The notes beneath the pieces are model-generated. The model ran no database searches. It had not been told where the DNA came from and saw only the letters and a program-made list of their open reading frames with translations. From Oxalobacter paraformigenes (GTDB taxonomy: Bacteria > Pseudomonadota > Gammaproteobacteria > Burkholderiales > Burkholderiaceae_D): DNA of 64,000 nt. Location: contig NZ_KI392030.1 in assembly GCF_000158475.2 (NCBI RefSeq), forward strand, positions 205,628 through 269,627. The letters are read 5' to 3'. The position numbers and the translations under genes are program-made. Positions 1 through 10,678 of the stretch are shown piece after piece (the first letter of the stretch is position 1; each line of letters starts with the position of its first letter).

Positions 1-133
1 TTTAAGAGCCGGTTTCCCACCGGCTCATCTGGCCGAGATCAATTTCGAAGCCTATTATCGTGATCGTATTCAGCAGAAAGCGCAAAAACAGGAAGCTGAA
101 GCGCAAACGGATACGGCCAATGTCCCGCATTGA
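1..133 (+). CDS. secB: Protein-export chaperone SecB, C-terminal fragment
   Basis: The 3' end of secB runs in from the left edge, with codon phase starting at base 2 and stop TGA at 131-133. About 43 residues are visible. They include the family's conserved C-terminal signature AGFPPAHLAEINFEAYYRD, followed by a hydrophilic tail rich in Gln, Glu and Ala. SecB is a cytoplasmic tetramer that keeps precursor proteins unfolded and hands them to SecA, whose gene lies at 46113 in this window. gpsA begins 32 bases downstream, and the secB-gpsA order is common in Proteobacteria. The N-terminal part is outside the window. Confidence 0.9.
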   Translation, partial: LRAGFPPAHLAEINFEAYYRDRIQQKAQKQEAEAQTDTANVPH

Positions 134-165
134 GCGGGTTCTTTCCGTTTTTTGAACCACAAAAG

Positions 166-1185
166 ATGAATATTACTGTCCTCGGTGCGGGCGCCTGGGG
201 CACCGCGATGGCCATCAATCTTGCATTGCGACATACCGTCGTCTTGTGGGATCGAAAAAGCAGTGTCATTGTTGAAGCCGGAAAGACCCGTCAGAACAAG
301 GTAGGGCTGCCCGGCTTCACATTGCCGGAACCCTTGAAACTGACAACGGATTTCGATGCGGCGGTTTCGCATGCAAACGGACGGGACGGGATAGTGATAA
401 TCGCGACTTCGGTGGCCGGTCTACGTGACGTTTCCCGAAATCTCCGGGATGAGGGAATCGTCAATCTGATCTGGCTTTGCAAAGGTTTTGAGGAAAATAC
501 CGGCCTGATGCCTAATCAGGTCATTTCCGAGGTAACCGGTAACCGGATGAATACAGGCGTTCTTTCCGGGCCGTCTTTTGCGCAGGAAGTCGCAGCCGGT
601 TTGCCATGCGCTTTGACGATTGCCTCAAAGTCTCCCACGCTTCGCCAGGTGGCAGTCGATGCCATCAATGGCGGTAACATGCGTATTTATTCAAGCGATG
701 ATATAACCGGTGTGGAAGTCGGGGGTGCAGTCAAAAACATTCTTGCAATTGCCACTGGCATGTCAGATGGACTGGAGCTTGGCATGAACGCAAGAGCCGC
801 GCTGATTACGCGTGGTCTGGCCGAAATCACCCGTTTGGGTGTCGCCCTGGGGGGCAGGCCGGAAACATTCATGGGCCTGACGGGCATGGGCGATCTCATA
901 CTGACCTGTACTGGCGACCTGTCCCGCAATCGCAGGGTCGGACTTGGGCTTGCCAAGGGAAAATCCCTCGAGACGGTTATCGCCGAGCTGGGACACGTGG
1001 CAGAAGGTGTTCGCTGCGCACAAACCGTCAAGCTTCTGGCGGCCAGAATGGGAGTGGAAATGCCGATTGCCAATGCGGTTGCAGGCATTCTTTTCGATAA
1101 GGTTTCCATCAAGAGTACAGTATCCCAGCTGCTGTCGCGTCATGTGCGGGATGAGGCGGATGTTCTTTACAGCAAGGACAACTGA
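166..1185 (+). CDS. gpsA: NAD(P)H-dependent glycerol-3-phosphate dehydrogenase
   Basis: A 339-residue protein that reduces dihydroxyacetone phosphate to sn-glycerol 3-phosphate, the backbone precursor of phospholipids, in the cytoplasm. The N-terminus MNITVLGAGAWGTAMA carries the Rossmann dinucleotide-binding loop at residues 7-12. The catalytic lysine lies near residue 190 in VGGAVKNILAIATG. Length is normal for the family. I chose ATG 166 because homologues start just before the beta strand of the Rossmann fold. An in-frame TTG at 130 overlapping the secB stop would add 12 unconserved residues. No strong ribosome binding site is visible, so translation may depend on coupling to secB. It converges on glnE. 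Confidence 0.95.
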   Translation: MNITVLGAGAWGTAMAINLALRHTVVLWDRKSSVIVEAGKTRQNKVGLPGFTLPEPLKLTTDFDAAVSHANGRDGIVIIATSVAGLRDVSRNLRDEGIVNLIWLCKGFEENTGLMPNQVISEVTGNRMNTGVLSGPSFAQEVAAGLPCALTIASKSPTLRQVAVDAINGGNMRIYSSDDITGVEVGGAVKNILAIATGMSDGLELGMNARAALITRGLAEITRLGVALGGRPETFMGLTGMGDLILTCTGDLSRNRRVGLGLAKGKSLETVIAELGHVAEGVRCAQTVKLLAARMGVEMPIANAVAGILFDKVSIKSTVSQLLSRHVRDEADVLYSKDN

Positions 1186-1236
1186 GCGCCGAAAAAAGTT
1201 TTTCATGGCTGAAGGCCGGTTCCTGCCAATCCGTTC

Positions 1237-3963
1237 CTATCCAAAAACCTGTTTCCACAGTTTTTTCACTTCATCGCTCTGTTCGATAACGCTTTCCGGC
1301 GTCACTTTCGCCTGTTCCGCTCCCTGCATGCGAATCTGATGCTGGAGTTTCCGGAAGTTGCGGTAAATGGCCGAGACTTTTTCGCCGGAATCTTTTGGAA
1401 TCAGACCCAATCCCTCGCTCATTTTCAATAGGGCGATATTGCCGAAGTTTTCTGTCAATTCAGGGTATTGCAACGAATACTCCAGGACAAGATATTGCAC
1501 GATGAATTCGATATCGATCATGCCTCCGGCATCGTGCTTCAGATCGAACAGGGCAGAACGGTTCGGATGGGCGTCATGAATTCTCTGCCGCATTTCAAGA
1601 ATTTTTTCCCTGAGCCAGGCCGGATCGCGGGGCTGGCGGAGAATACGGTTGCGCAAGGCTTCAAAGCGTTTGCCGATCGTTTCGTCTCCCGCACAAAAGC
1701 GGGCGCGTGTCAGGGCCTGATGTTCCCATGCCCAGGCGGATTCGTTCTGATACCGTTCGAACGACTCGAAGCTGGATACCATCAATCCGCTGGCTCCGTC
1801 CGGTCTCAAGGCAATGTCGATATCGAAAAGGATACCCGCTGAAGTAGGACTGGTCATCCAGGTAATGAAACGCTGGGCCAGACGGGCATATAACATGGGG
1901 GCATCGGCATGATCGTCTTCGTAAAGAAAGATGAGGTCAAGATCGGAGGCATAGCCCAGTTCTTTTCCGCCGAGCTTTCCGTAGGCGATGACTGCAAAGC
2001 GGGGGGTATCCCTGTGGCGTTTCGGCATGGCAAGCCAGACTTCCCGTAAAGTGGCCTCGACGATAATATCGGCCAGTTTCGACAGATGATCGGCCAGCCG
2101 CTCGACTGTCAGGCCGCCTGCCAGGTCTTGTGCCAGAAAACGGAAAAGCTGGGCATGATGGGCTTCTCTCAATGTATCCATCAACCGTTCGGTGTCACTG
2201 CGCTGATTTTCCAGTTGCCGGTCGAGTTCCGAGGTAAAAAAATGCCAGTCTGGCGGCGCCAGCAGCGTTCGGGCATCCAACAATTCATCCAGCAGTATGG
2301 GATGCCTGGTCAGATACCTTGCCGCCCATTCACTGGCATCGAGCATTTTCATGAGCCGGTGGGCGGCGGCCGGATATTCGGTCAGCAGGGAAAGATAGGC
2401 CGTGCGGCGGGCAATGGATTCGAAAAAATCCAGAAGCCGGCCGAGCGTCACTAACGGATCGTGAGCGCTGGCCCGGAGTTCGGGCAGAAGGGAATTGATG
2501 AGGGAAATCAGTTTTGTCCGGTTATTGTCGGACAGGGATAAAATCCGGTTTGTTTTCCAGAATGCCAGCATCCGTTGCGCGGCCGCTTTGGTGTCTGCAA
2601 AGCCAAGCATCTCGAATTTCGTTTGCAGGGTATGGATTTGTTCTTCTTCTGTCTGGCTGGAAAGTAGCGGTTGGGGAATGACGGGTTTTGACTGATCCTG
2701 GGGCGTCGATTTGTCGCTGAAAATGGCGTCGAATTGGGCGGAAACGAATTCCCGGTGTTTTTGCAAGGTGCCTAGCAACTGGCGAGAATCGTCCATTCCC
2801 ATCGCCTGTGCAATCAACAAAAGGTCGTTTTCGTTTGATGGAAGGGAATGTACCTGCGCATCGTCAAGATACTGGATGCGATGTTCCAGATTACGGAGAA
2901 AAGTATAGGAATCGAGCAGGGCATTGACGGTTTCTTCGTCAAGCTGTCTTTTCTCCGCAAGAATGTGAAGGGTGTTGCGGGTCGATCTATCCTGTAAGGC
3001 CTGATCGCGGCCGCCACGGATCAACTGGAACATTTGGGCCAGAAATTCGATTTCCCTGATCCCTCCCCGTCCCAGTTTGACGTTGTTGCTGCGTTCGGGA
3101 TGGAGCCTTTCCTGGCGTACCACATCCGCACGGATTTGCTGGTGCAAGTTGCGAATGGCATCAATAACGCTGAAATCGAGATACCGGCGGTAAATGAAAG
3201 GGCGGACGATGCGCTGCAATGTTTCAATATCTTCCGGATTCCCCGTAACAGCCCGTGCCTTGATCCAGGCGTAACGTTCCCATTCACGGCCCTGTACGAT
3301 CAGATATTGTTCGACCATGCCAATGCTGGCGACGAGGGGGCCCGATGCGCCATTGGGACGCAAGGCCATATCTACCCGGAAAGTAAATCCGTCTTCGGTA
3401 ATTTCGGAAAGCGCACCAATGAAGCGTTTGCCAAGCCGGGTGAAAAATTCCTGATTGGACAGAAGCCGTTGTCCCGGCCGGGACGATACGGTATCTCCGT
3501 TTTCGGGATAAACGAAAATCAGGTCGATATCCGAGGAGACATTCAGCTCACGGCCTCCCAGTTTGCCCATTCCCAAAACGATCATTTCCTGTTTTTTCCC
3601 CGATTGCGCTCCCATGGGAACACCGTGGATATCAGCCAGTTCGTCATAAATGGACGCCAGATGGGTGCGGATGGCGAATTCGGCAAACAGTGTCATGGCT
3701 TCCACCACTTCGGACAAGTCCGCTTTTCCCGAAAGATCGCGTTCGATAATGGTACAGACAAGCAGATTCCTGATTCTGCGCATGGCTCTTGGCAGCGAGT
3801 AACCGCTATCCGTTTCCTGTTTCAACAAGGCTGGAAAATCCAGCCGGTTCAACGGCGTTTGACTCAGGGCCTGTATTTTCGGCTGACGTTTTTCACGATC
3901 GGCGTTTAACCAGTGCAGGTAAAAGCGGGAAGCCTGTTCTGCCGGAATTAATGAAGGTTTCAT
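1237..3963 (-). CDS. glnE: Bifunctional glutamine synthetase adenylyltransferase/deadenylase
   Basis: A 908-residue protein that attaches and removes AMP on glutamine synthetase, tuning ammonia assimilation under control of PII. Two nucleotidyltransferase domains are visible. The first has GGRELNVSSDIDLIF at about residues 136-150. The second has GGKELGYASDLDLIF near residues 660-680. Both keep the metal-binding D-x-D pair. By family knowledge the N-terminal domain deadenylylates and the C-terminal domain adenylylates. Length is slightly below that of the E. coli protein (946). It runs convergently to gpsA, with a 51-base gap holding no clear terminator. No glnA or glnB lies in the window. 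Confidence 0.95.
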   Translation of the reverse strand: MKPSLIPAEQASRFYLHWLNADREKRQPKIQALSQTPLNRLDFPALLKQETDSGYSLPRAMRRIRNLLVCTIIERDLSGKADLSEVVEAMTLFAEFAIRTHLASIYDELADIHGVPMGAQSGKKQEMIVLGMGKLGGRELNVSSDIDLIFVYPENGDTVSSRPGQRLLSNQEFFTRLGKRFIGALSEITEDGFTFRVDMALRPNGASGPLVASIGMVEQYLIVQGREWERYAWIKARAVTGNPEDIETLQRIVRPFIYRRYLDFSVIDAIRNLHQQIRADVVRQERLHPERSNNVKLGRGGIREIEFLAQMFQLIRGGRDQALQDRSTRNTLHILAEKRQLDEETVNALLDSYTFLRNLEHRIQYLDDAQVHSLPSNENDLLLIAQAMGMDDSRQLLGTLQKHREFVSAQFDAIFSDKSTPQDQSKPVIPQPLLSSQTEEEQIHTLQTKFEMLGFADTKAAAQRMLAFWKTNRILSLSDNNRTKLISLINSLLPELRASAHDPLVTLGRLLDFFESIARRTAYLSLLTEYPAAAHRLMKMLDASEWAARYLTRHPILLDELLDARTLLAPPDWHFFTSELDRQLENQRSDTERLMDTLREAHHAQLFRFLAQDLAGGLTVERLADHLSKLADIIVEATLREVWLAMPKRHRDTPRFAVIAYGKLGGKELGYASDLDLIFLYEDDHADAPMLYARLAQRFITWMTSPTSAGILFDIDIALRPDGASGLMVSSFESFERYQNESAWAWEHQALTRARFCAGDETIGKRFEALRNRILRQPRDPAWLREKILEMRQRIHDAHPNRSALFDLKHDAGGMIDIEFIVQYLVLEYSLQYPELTENFGNIALLKMSEGLGLIPKDSGEKVSAIYRNFRKLQHQIRMQGAEQAKVTPESVIEQSDEVKKLWKQVFG

Positions 3964-4084
3964 TTTTGTAACAGCGGGTAAATATCGTTTTGCGCAAGAT
4001 TAACCGGGGTTATTCTGGGCCATGGTTTAAAAATTGATGCGACACTGTGGTATTTTACGTTTATTACTTGTTTTCTCATATGTG

Positions 4085-7000
4085 ATGCAATCAGATCGGC
4101 AGGAAAATCGGAAATCCACGGAAAAACGGAATACGTTCTGGACGCGTTCTGCAGATGTGCTTGGCGATTTCGCTTACCGTTACCGGTCTTTTTTAAGGAC
4201 TGCCTTAACAGGCTTCTTTATCTTTTACCTGCTTGTGGCGAGTGTTTTTCTGGGGGTTCGTTATCTTGTGTTGCCACATGTCAGCGCTTACAAGTCCGAA
4301 CTTGAAACATTGGCCAGTGAATCGATCGGCAGGCCGGTTACGTTTTCCCGGGTTTCCGCTTCCTGGTATGGACTTCAGCCTAAAATCGATCTTGAAAATG
4401 TGAGGGTGGCCGACAGTAACGGTAATGAAGTCGTCAGACTGGAGAATGTGTCGGCGATTGTTTCGTGGTGGTCTTTGCCGCTGATGGATGTCAGACTGGC
4501 CTCGTTACAGATCGACAGGCCGGATATCACCGTCATGCGGGACAAGCAGGGACGTTTTCATGTGGCCGGTGTGCTTGTCGATCCTGCGGCACAGAATGAA
4601 AACAGCATTGCCGACTGGATTTTAAAGCAGCACGAGATTGTCCTTAGTGACGGTGTGCTGCACTGGAAAGACGAATTTCGTAATGGTGCCGAACTGAATC
4701 TGGAACAGGTCGATTTTGCCATGAAGAATCGCGGGCGCAGGCACAAGTTTCGGATGACTGCTGTTCCGGATTCACAATTGACGGGCTCGCTGGATATCCG
4801 GGGTAATCTTTTGCATCCACGGTTCGCGGACAAAATATCCGATATTTCCAGATGGAAGGGCGAGCTCTATGTCGATATGTCCGGTGTCGATATGGCAGAA
4901 TGGAAAAGACTGGCCGATTTTCCGATCGGCCTGATTAGCGGACGGGGGGCCGTCCAGGCCTGGTTGACGCTGGATGAATTTCAGCTGACCGGCTTGACGG
5001 CAGACATTGATGGGGAAGATATCCGGCTAAAGATGGAAGCGACGTTGCCTCAGCTTGATTTGCTGAAGGCGTCCGGACGCCTTTCAATCCAGAAAACCGG
5101 CAGGCCGCCTCTCGTCAAGGGAGCGGAAGCGAAACCGGTCTATTCGTATTCCGCCAGTCATTTGTCGCTGGAAACCCTGAACCGGAAAAAACTTGACGAT
5201 GCCAGTTTTTCTGTCACGTATGTTCCGGGGGAAGCAAATGCGCCTGATGAGGCGATGGTTGAAGCGGAGAGACTGGACGTCGGGGAGCTGAAAGCGTTTC
5301 TTCCTTATCTGCCGCTCGACGAAGATATCCGTCGGCAAATCGATAAATATGATTTTTCAGGCAGAGTATCCAATTTCTTTCTGGACTGGAAAAAAACATC
5401 GGCGGAAAAGAGTTCGTATCTGATCAAAGGCCATTTCGACGGTTTGACATTCATGGAAAAGCCGGGAAATGAAGAGACCCGCTTGAAGAAGACTCCCGCT
5501 TTAATGTCTGCGATTTCGGCAAATCTGGGGTTTGAAAATCTGACGGGATCGATTTCCGTCAATGAATATGGCGGTAATCTGGAACTGGATTCCAGGCATT
5601 CTGCACTGGTTTTGCCGCTTTATCCGAAAACCCTGCCGCAGAAATTCGACGAACTGAAGGCACGGTTGCAATGGAAACGTTCCCATGAAAATGTTCTTGC
5701 GGTCGAGGTGGAAGAACTGTCGTTTTTGCAAAGGGGAATGCGTGCGGATGTTTCGGGCCGATATACGAACAGTCTCGACGATAAGACAAACCGATATGGT
5801 TCTCTGGATTTATCGGCAAAAATCCAAAATCTGGATATCGCTGATGTAAAAAAATATATCCCGCTTCAGACTCCCGAAACGCTGCATCAATGGCTTTTCG
5901 GCGCCTTGAAGGGAGGCAGGGTCAGTGAAGGGATGATCCAGATAAAAGGCGATCTGGCCGATTTCCCATATGCCAGCGGTAAAACAGAAGGTCTTTTTAC
6001 GGTTCAGGCGAAACTGGTTGATGGTGCATTGAATTATGCGCCTACCCTGCTTTCGCCGGACGGAAGGCGGCCGCTCTGGCCGGTTATCGAAAAGATACAG
6101 GGTCAGTTTCAAATGAATGGCGCCCTTCTGGCAATTCATGCGGACAAGGCATTGACGAATAATGTCGAATTGAAAAACGTGGAAGTCGTGATTCCCGATG
6201 TTCTGGCAAACAACCCCCTTCTGGAGGTCAAAGGCGACGCGGATGGAACCCTTCAGAATCTGGTCGGGTTCGTCAATGTAACGCCCGTTTCTGACTGGAT
6301 CGGCCATTTGACTGAAAAGACGGTGGCATCGGGGAACGCCGCGTTGGCGCTGAAATTGCAATTGCCGATTGAAAGGCTGGAGAGCTCAACAGTTGCCGGT
6401 ACATTGCGGTTCAACGACAACGATATCGTTTTGCTGGAAGATTTGCCGGTCATTGCGAAAACGCAGGGTCAGCTTCATTTTTCCGAAAAGGGTTTCAGGC
6501 TGGAAAAAATAAAGGCCAGCTTTTTGAATGAGCCGGTGACGGTATCGGGTGGTACGCTGGCTGGCGGCCGTTTTCTGGTACGTGCGGACGGGGTATTGAG
6601 TGCCCGGGGGCTGCAACGGACGTATGCGACCGGAATGATGGGCAAGATGATGGAAAAACTGGCGGGTAGCTCTCCTTATGTCGTCAATGTCAGCGATAGT
6701 GAAATACGTATCGATTCCGGTTTGAAGGGGTTGAAAATCGGTTTGCCCGCTCCACTGGGCAAGCAGGCAATCAGTACGGTTCCGTTGAAAATCGTGCTTA
6801 AAGACCGGCCCGCGTCCGGAAATATCTTGCGTGATGAACTCGATATCGCTTATGGCGACAATATGTCGGCCAGGTACATGCGCCAAAAAACGAAACAGGG
6901 AAACTGGCGGGTTGTCCGGGGCAATATCGGGATCAATAAGAGCATGGAGCCGAAGGAAGGGCTTTCCCTCGATCTGAGTTTGCACAATATCGATTTCAAT

Positions 7001-8176
7001 GAATGGAGCGATGTTTTAAAGGATTTTTATTCCGTAGGCGGTGAAAGTGCGCCAGCTTCGTCAGGAAGCGACGGACTGGCCCAGTACTTGTATCCCGACC
7101 ATTTTTCCGTTGATGCTGATGAAATGACGGCAATGGATTTGTGGCTGACCAATGCGCGATTGGACGGAACGCGTCAATCCGGGCGCTGGGATATCGCAAT
7201 CCGCTCCGATCAGATGAATGGCCAGTTGAAATGGATTGAAGGTTCTGGAAAAACAGAGGAAGGCAAGCTGGTGGCGCGTCTCAAATCCCTGAATATTTTG
7301 CAATCGTCTCTGAAAAAAGTATCGGACATGACGGGCAGGGAAGATATTTACCGGATTCCTGCACTGGACATCGTAACGGACGATCTGGTTCTGTTCGGTA
7401 TCCATTTGGGCAAGACCGAGATTGTCGCCAATAACGTTTCGTTTAAAGATGGCAGGGAATGGAGAATCAATCGCCTGAAAATCGCCAATCCTGATGCCGT
7501 GCTTGAATCATCGGGAAGCTGGATTACGTCCGCGGAAAATCGCCAGCAGACCAAACTGAATTACGTACTGAACATAAAAAATGCCGGTAAATTGCTGACC
7601 CGTTTCGGCTACAATGATCTCATCAGGGGCGGTCACGGGGAAATGAAGGGTGATATCAGTTGGGACGGGTTGCCTTTCGCCTTGGACATTCCGTCTTTAT
7701 CGGGTAAATTGTCGCTTAAAGTAGAATCCGGGCAATTTTTGAAAGCCGATCCTGGCGCGGCCAAATTGTTAAGTGTGATCAGTCTGCAGTCTTTGCCACG
7801 CCGTCTGAATCTGGATTTTCGCGATGTTTTCTCAAAAGGGTTCGCCTTTGATGAAATTACAGCCAATGCCCGGATTGCCAACGGCATAATGACGACGGAA
7901 AACCTGAAAATGAACGGAGTCAACGCGGCGGTGTTGATGGACGGTAGCGTCAATATTGGGGAAGAATCGCAGAACCTGCACGTTGTCGTGATTCCCGAAA
8001 TCAACGCTGCAGCCGCTTCAATTGCTTACGGTTTTGTCAATCCGGCTATTGGAATCGGTACGTTTCTTGCCCAGATGTTTTTGCGGGAACCCTTGATGAA
8101 ACAGTTTACGCATGAATATCGCGTCACCGGTTCCTGGAATGACCCGTCTATCCAGGAAATCAAAAGCGGGTCGTAA
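4085..8176 (+). CDS. yhdP: YhdP-family AsmA-like envelope protein
   Basis: A very long protein (1363 residues from this start) of the YhdP/AsmA-like group. These are inner-membrane-anchored proteins spanning the periplasm, linked by recent work to phospholipid transport to the outer membrane. One hydrophobic segment near residues 40-60 (TALTGFFIFYLLVASVFLG) anchors it. The rest is a long chain of beta-rich AsmA-type repeats ending in a conserved C-terminal domain (for example YGFVNPAIGIGTFLAQ). Start choice is uncertain. ATG 4037 and TTG 4034 are in frame but would add a second hydrophobic stretch before a charged segment, and no start has a clear ribosome binding site. The nitrilase-family gene follows 38 bases later. 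Confidence 0.85.
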   Translation: MQSDRQENRKSTEKRNTFWTRSADVLGDFAYRYRSFLRTALTGFFIFYLLVASVFLGVRYLVLPHVSAYKSELETLASESIGRPVTFSRVSASWYGLQPKIDLENVRVADSNGNEVVRLENVSAIVSWWSLPLMDVRLASLQIDRPDITVMRDKQGRFHVAGVLVDPAAQNENSIADWILKQHEIVLSDGVLHWKDEFRNGAELNLEQVDFAMKNRGRRHKFRMTAVPDSQLTGSLDIRGNLLHPRFADKISDISRWKGELYVDMSGVDMAEWKRLADFPIGLISGRGAVQAWLTLDEFQLTGLTADIDGEDIRLKMEATLPQLDLLKASGRLSIQKTGRPPLVKGAEAKPVYSYSASHLSLETLNRKKLDDASFSVTYVPGEANAPDEAMVEAERLDVGELKAFLPYLPLDEDIRRQIDKYDFSGRVSNFFLDWKKTSAEKSSYLIKGHFDGLTFMEKPGNEETRLKKTPALMSAISANLGFENLTGSISVNEYGGNLELDSRHSALVLPLYPKTLPQKFDELKARLQWKRSHENVLAVEVEELSFLQRGMRADVSGRYTNSLDDKTNRYGSLDLSAKIQNLDIADVKKYIPLQTPETLHQWLFGALKGGRVSEGMIQIKGDLADFPYASGKTEGLFTVQAKLVDGALNYAPTLLSPDGRRPLWPVIEKIQGQFQMNGALLAIHADKALTNNVELKNVEVVIPDVLANNPLLEVKGDADGTLQNLVGFVNVTPVSDWIGHLTEKTVASGNAALALKLQLPIERLESSTVAGTLRFNDNDIVLLEDLPVIAKTQGQLHFSEKGFRLEKIKASFLNEPVTVSGGTLAGGRFLVRADGVLSARGLQRTYATGMMGKMMEKLAGSSPYVVNVSDSEIRIDSGLKGLKIGLPAPLGKQAISTVPLKIVLKDRPASGNILRDELDIAYGDNMSARYMRQKTKQGNWRVVRGNIGINKSMEPKEGLSLDLSLHNIDFNEWSDVLKDFYSVGGESAPASSGSDGLAQYLYPDHFSVDADEMTAMDLWLTNARLDGTRQSGRWDIAIRSDQMNGQLKWIEGSGKTEEGKLVARLKSLNILQSSLKKVSDMTGREDIYRIPALDIVTDDLVLFGIHLGKTEIVANNVSFKDGREWRINRLKIANPDAVLESSGSWITSAENRQQTKLNYVLNIKNAGKLLTRFGYNDLIRGGHGEMKGDISWDGLPFALDIPSLSGKLSLKVESGQFLKADPGAAKLLSVISLQSLPRRLNLDFRDVFSKGFAFDEITANARIANGIMTTENLKMNGVNAAVLMDGSVNIGEESQNLHVVVIPEINAAAASIAYGFVNPAIGIGTFLAQMFLREPLMKQFTHEYRVTGSWNDPSIQEIKSGS

Positions 8177-8214
8177 AGTTGGCCTGAACAGACTGTTTAT
8201 GGGGAGAAATGACA

Positions 8215-9012
8215 ATGACAAAGGTTGCTGCCATCCAGATGGTTTCTACACCCGTCATTGAGGAAAACATAAAGACTGCGCGGCGGCTGATTGATGAGGC
8301 AGCCGGGAAGGGCGCCGATCTGGTGCTTTTGCCCGAATACTGGCCCAGTATCGGCCACAGCGATTCGGAGAGACTGCAACATGCCGAGGTTTTCGGAAGC
8401 GGTCTCATTCAGGATTTTATGGCGGAAGTCGCACAAAAGAATAAAATCTGGTTGATAGGGGGAACGCTTTCGCTAGTTTCTCCTGAACCGGAAAAAGTGT
8501 TGAACAGTTCTCTGGTTTATGATGCCAACGGGAAAAATGTGGCCCGTTACGACAAGATTCACCTGTTCGGATTTTCAACGGAACGGGAGTCGTATGACGA
8601 GTCGCTTGCCATTAGCGGCGGGGATGAAGTCGTTACTTTTGACGCGCCTTTCGGAAAAGTCGGCCTGTCGGTCTGTTATGACCTGAGATTTCCCGAGTTG
8701 TACCGTGCTTTTGGGGAATGTGCCTTGATTGTCGTGCCAGCGGCTTTTACCTATACCACCGGAAAAGTCCATTGGGAAATACTGCTTCGGGCTCGTGCCA
8801 TTGAAAATCAGGCCTATGTGCTGGCGGCCGCTCAGGGGGGAAGACATGTGACAGGACGCCGGACATGGGGACACACAATACTGATCGATCCCTGGGGGGA
8901 AGTGAAAGCCGTTTTGCCCGAAGGCGAAGGCGTCGTGACAGGGGAACTGGATTTCGACTGGCTTGCTTTAATCCGGGAAAAACTGCCCGCCTTGAAACAT
9001 CGCAAACTTTGA
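8215..9012 (+). CDS. Nitrilase-superfamily amidohydrolase (deaminated-glutathione amidase-like)
   Basis: A 265-residue carbon-nitrogen hydrolase. The catalytic triad is visible: Glu41 in LLPEYW, Lys114 in RYDKIHLF and Cys154 in VCYDLRFPEL. The sequence around these residues is closest to the NIT1/YbeM type, which hydrolyses deaminated glutathione, a metabolite-repair reaction. That substrate is inferred from family resemblance. Start choice is decided by GGGGAG at 8201-8206, which sits 8 bases before ATG 8215. The in-frame ATG at 8209 is only 2 bases from this site. It follows yhdP closely and probably shares its transcript, which would end at the hairpin at 9064. Confidence 0.85.
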   Translation: MTKVAAIQMVSTPVIEENIKTARRLIDEAAGKGADLVLLPEYWPSIGHSDSERLQHAEVFGSGLIQDFMAEVAQKNKIWLIGGTLSLVSPEPEKVLNSSLVYDANGKNVARYDKIHLFGFSTERESYDESLAISGGDEVVTFDAPFGKVGLSVCYDLRFPELYRAFGECALIVVPAAFTYTTGKVHWEILLRARAIENQAYVLAAAQGGRHVTGRRTWGHTILIDPWGEVKAVLPEGEGVVTGELDFDWLALIREKLPALKHRKL

Positions 9013-9063
9013 TTTTTTCTGTTGAACCTGTGTTTGTTTGCCGATAGGAATAATATTGGCCTG

Positions 9064-9096
9064 ACGCAATCCGGAATGCCGGATTGCGTTTATTAT
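9064..9096 (+). terminator. Rho-independent terminator after the nitrilase gene
   Basis: ACGCAATCCGG (9064-9074) pairs perfectly with CCGGATTGCGT (9079-9089) around the loop AATG, followed by the T-rich stretch TTATTATT. This 11-bp stem lies between the nitrilase gene and tldD and probably ends the yhdP-nitrilase transcript. Confidence 0.75.
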
Positions 9097-9200
9097 TGTG
9101 TAACACCGTTTGGCTGTTTGCTCAAACAATGCAACGGCTGCAGCTTCCCGGACAATGCTCTACAATCGCAACCTGAATTGAATTCATAGGATTTTTATCG

Positions 9201-10661
9201 ATGTCTTCGAATAATGTGGCAAACGCCAATCTCGATTTGGCAAAATCTCTTCTTTTAGAACCGTTTGGTCTGGACGAGCGCGCTCTGATCAAGGCGATGA
9301 GCGTGATTTTCACTCATCAGGTCGATTATGCCGATCTGTATTTCCAGTTTACGAAAAATGAAAGCTGGAGTCTTGAAGAAGGAATTGTCAAAACGGGAAG
9401 CTTTTCGATTGACAAGGGCGTTGGCGTTCGGGCCGTGGCCGGGGAAAAAACGGCTTTTTCCTATTCGGAGGATATCTCCCCGGTTTCTCTGGAGGACGCC
9501 GCCAGAACGACCCGGACGATCGGCGCACGGGGAGAGGGTAAAGTCAAACTGGCCTCTTCCATTGTGCCCGTCAATAATCACTTCCTGTACGTTCCTGACG
9601 ATCCCCTCCAGACAATCAGCGCGGCTGAAAAGGTGGCGTTACTGGAAAGAGTGGAAAAACTGGCCAAGGCGACCGATCCGCGTATCGTTCAGGTTATGGC
9701 CGGGCTGGCTGGCGAATTCGACGTCGTTCTGGTCGTCCGGAGCGATGGAAAGCTTGCTGCTGACGTCAGGCCATTGATCCGTTTGTCTGTTACGGTTATC
9801 GCGGAAGAGAACGGACGTCGTGAAATGGGAACCAGTGGAGGCGGCGGTCGTTACGGTTATGCTTATTTTACGGACGAAGTCGTCCGGAAATACGTTCACG
9901 AAGCGACGCGTTCGGCATTGGTCAATCTCGAGGCGAGACCGGCGCCGGCGGGTCCGATGACAGTTGTCCTTGGAGCGGGATGGCCTGGTGTGCTGCTGCA
10001 TGAGGCGATCGGGCACGGGCTGGAAGGCGATTTCAACCGGAAGGGGTCTAGTGCTTTTTCAGGGCGGCTTGGAGAGAAAGTGGCGGCCGGTGGCATTACG
10101 GTCGTCGATGACGGATCGATTGCCAACCGAAGGGGTTCGCTGAACATGGATGACGAGGGCAATCCGACACAACGTACGGTATTGATCGAAAATGGTGTTT
10201 TAAAAGCTTATTTGCAGGATACCTTGAATGCGCGTCTGATGAATATGCCAGTCACCGGAAATGCCCGCCGGGAGTCTTTCGCCCATTTGCCGATGCCACG
10301 CATGACCAATACCTTTATGCTCGCCGGAAACAAGGATCCGCAGGAAATCATCGCTTCAGTCAAAAAGGGATTGTATGCCGCGAATTTCGGTGGCGGGCAA
10401 GTAGACATTACCAACGGTAAATTCGTATTCTCGGCCAGTGAAGCTTACGTCATTGAAAACGGGAAGCTCGCTTACCCGGTAAAAGGCGCCACATTGATCG
10501 GTAATGGCCCTGATATTTTAAAGCGTGTGTCCATGATCGGGAACGACATGCAGCTCGATTCCGGAGTCGGCGTTTGCGGAAAGGAAGGCCAGAGCGTGCC
10601 AGTCGGGGTTGGACAGCCGACACTTCGTATCGAAGATGTTACCGTTGGCGGAACGGCATGA
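9201..10661 (+). CDS. tldD: Metalloprotease TldD
   Basis: A 486-residue TldD-family peptidase. With its partner TldE (PmbA, not in this window) it degrades unfolded peptides and processes some ribosomally made peptides such as microcins. The zinc-binding H-E-x-x-x-H motif is visible as [11 protein letters not shown], starting near residue 267. A third metal ligand is expected in the C-terminal part, where [19 protein letters not shown] is typical of the family's end. Length is normal. ATG 9201 is the natural start. It is separated from the upstream gene by the hairpin at 9064 and lies upstream of the regulated aroG unit. Confidence 0.95.
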   Translation: MSSNNVANANLDLAKSLLLEPFGLDERALIKAMSVIFTHQVDYADLYFQFTKNESWSLEEGIVKTGSFSIDKGVGVRAVAGEKTAFSYSEDISPVSLEDAARTTRTIGARGEGKVKLASSIVPVNNHFLYVPDDPLQTISAAEKVALLERVEKLAKATDPRIVQVMAGLAGEFDVVLVVRSDGKLAADVRPLIRLSVTVIAEENGRREMGTSGGGGRYGYAYFTDEVVRKYVHEATRSALVNLEARPAPAGPMTVVLGAGWPGVLLHEAIGHGLEGDFNRKGSSAFSGRLGEKVAAGGITVVDDGSIANRRGSLNMDDEGNPTQRTVLIENGVLKAYLQDTLNARLMNMPVTGNARRESFAHLPMPRMTNTFMLAGNKDPQEIIASVKKGLYAANFGGGQVDITNGKFVFSASEAYVIENGKLAYPVKGATLIGNGPDILKRVSMIGNDMQLDSGVGVCGKEGQSVPVGVGQPTLRIEDVTVGGTA

Positions 10662-10678
10662 CGGGAAAAAAGAATGTT

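Noticed and set aside
3034-3909. A 291-codon open frame on the plus strand
   Set aside because: It is antisense to glnE, whose two nucleotidyltransferase domains are intact. No family resemblance on the plus strand.
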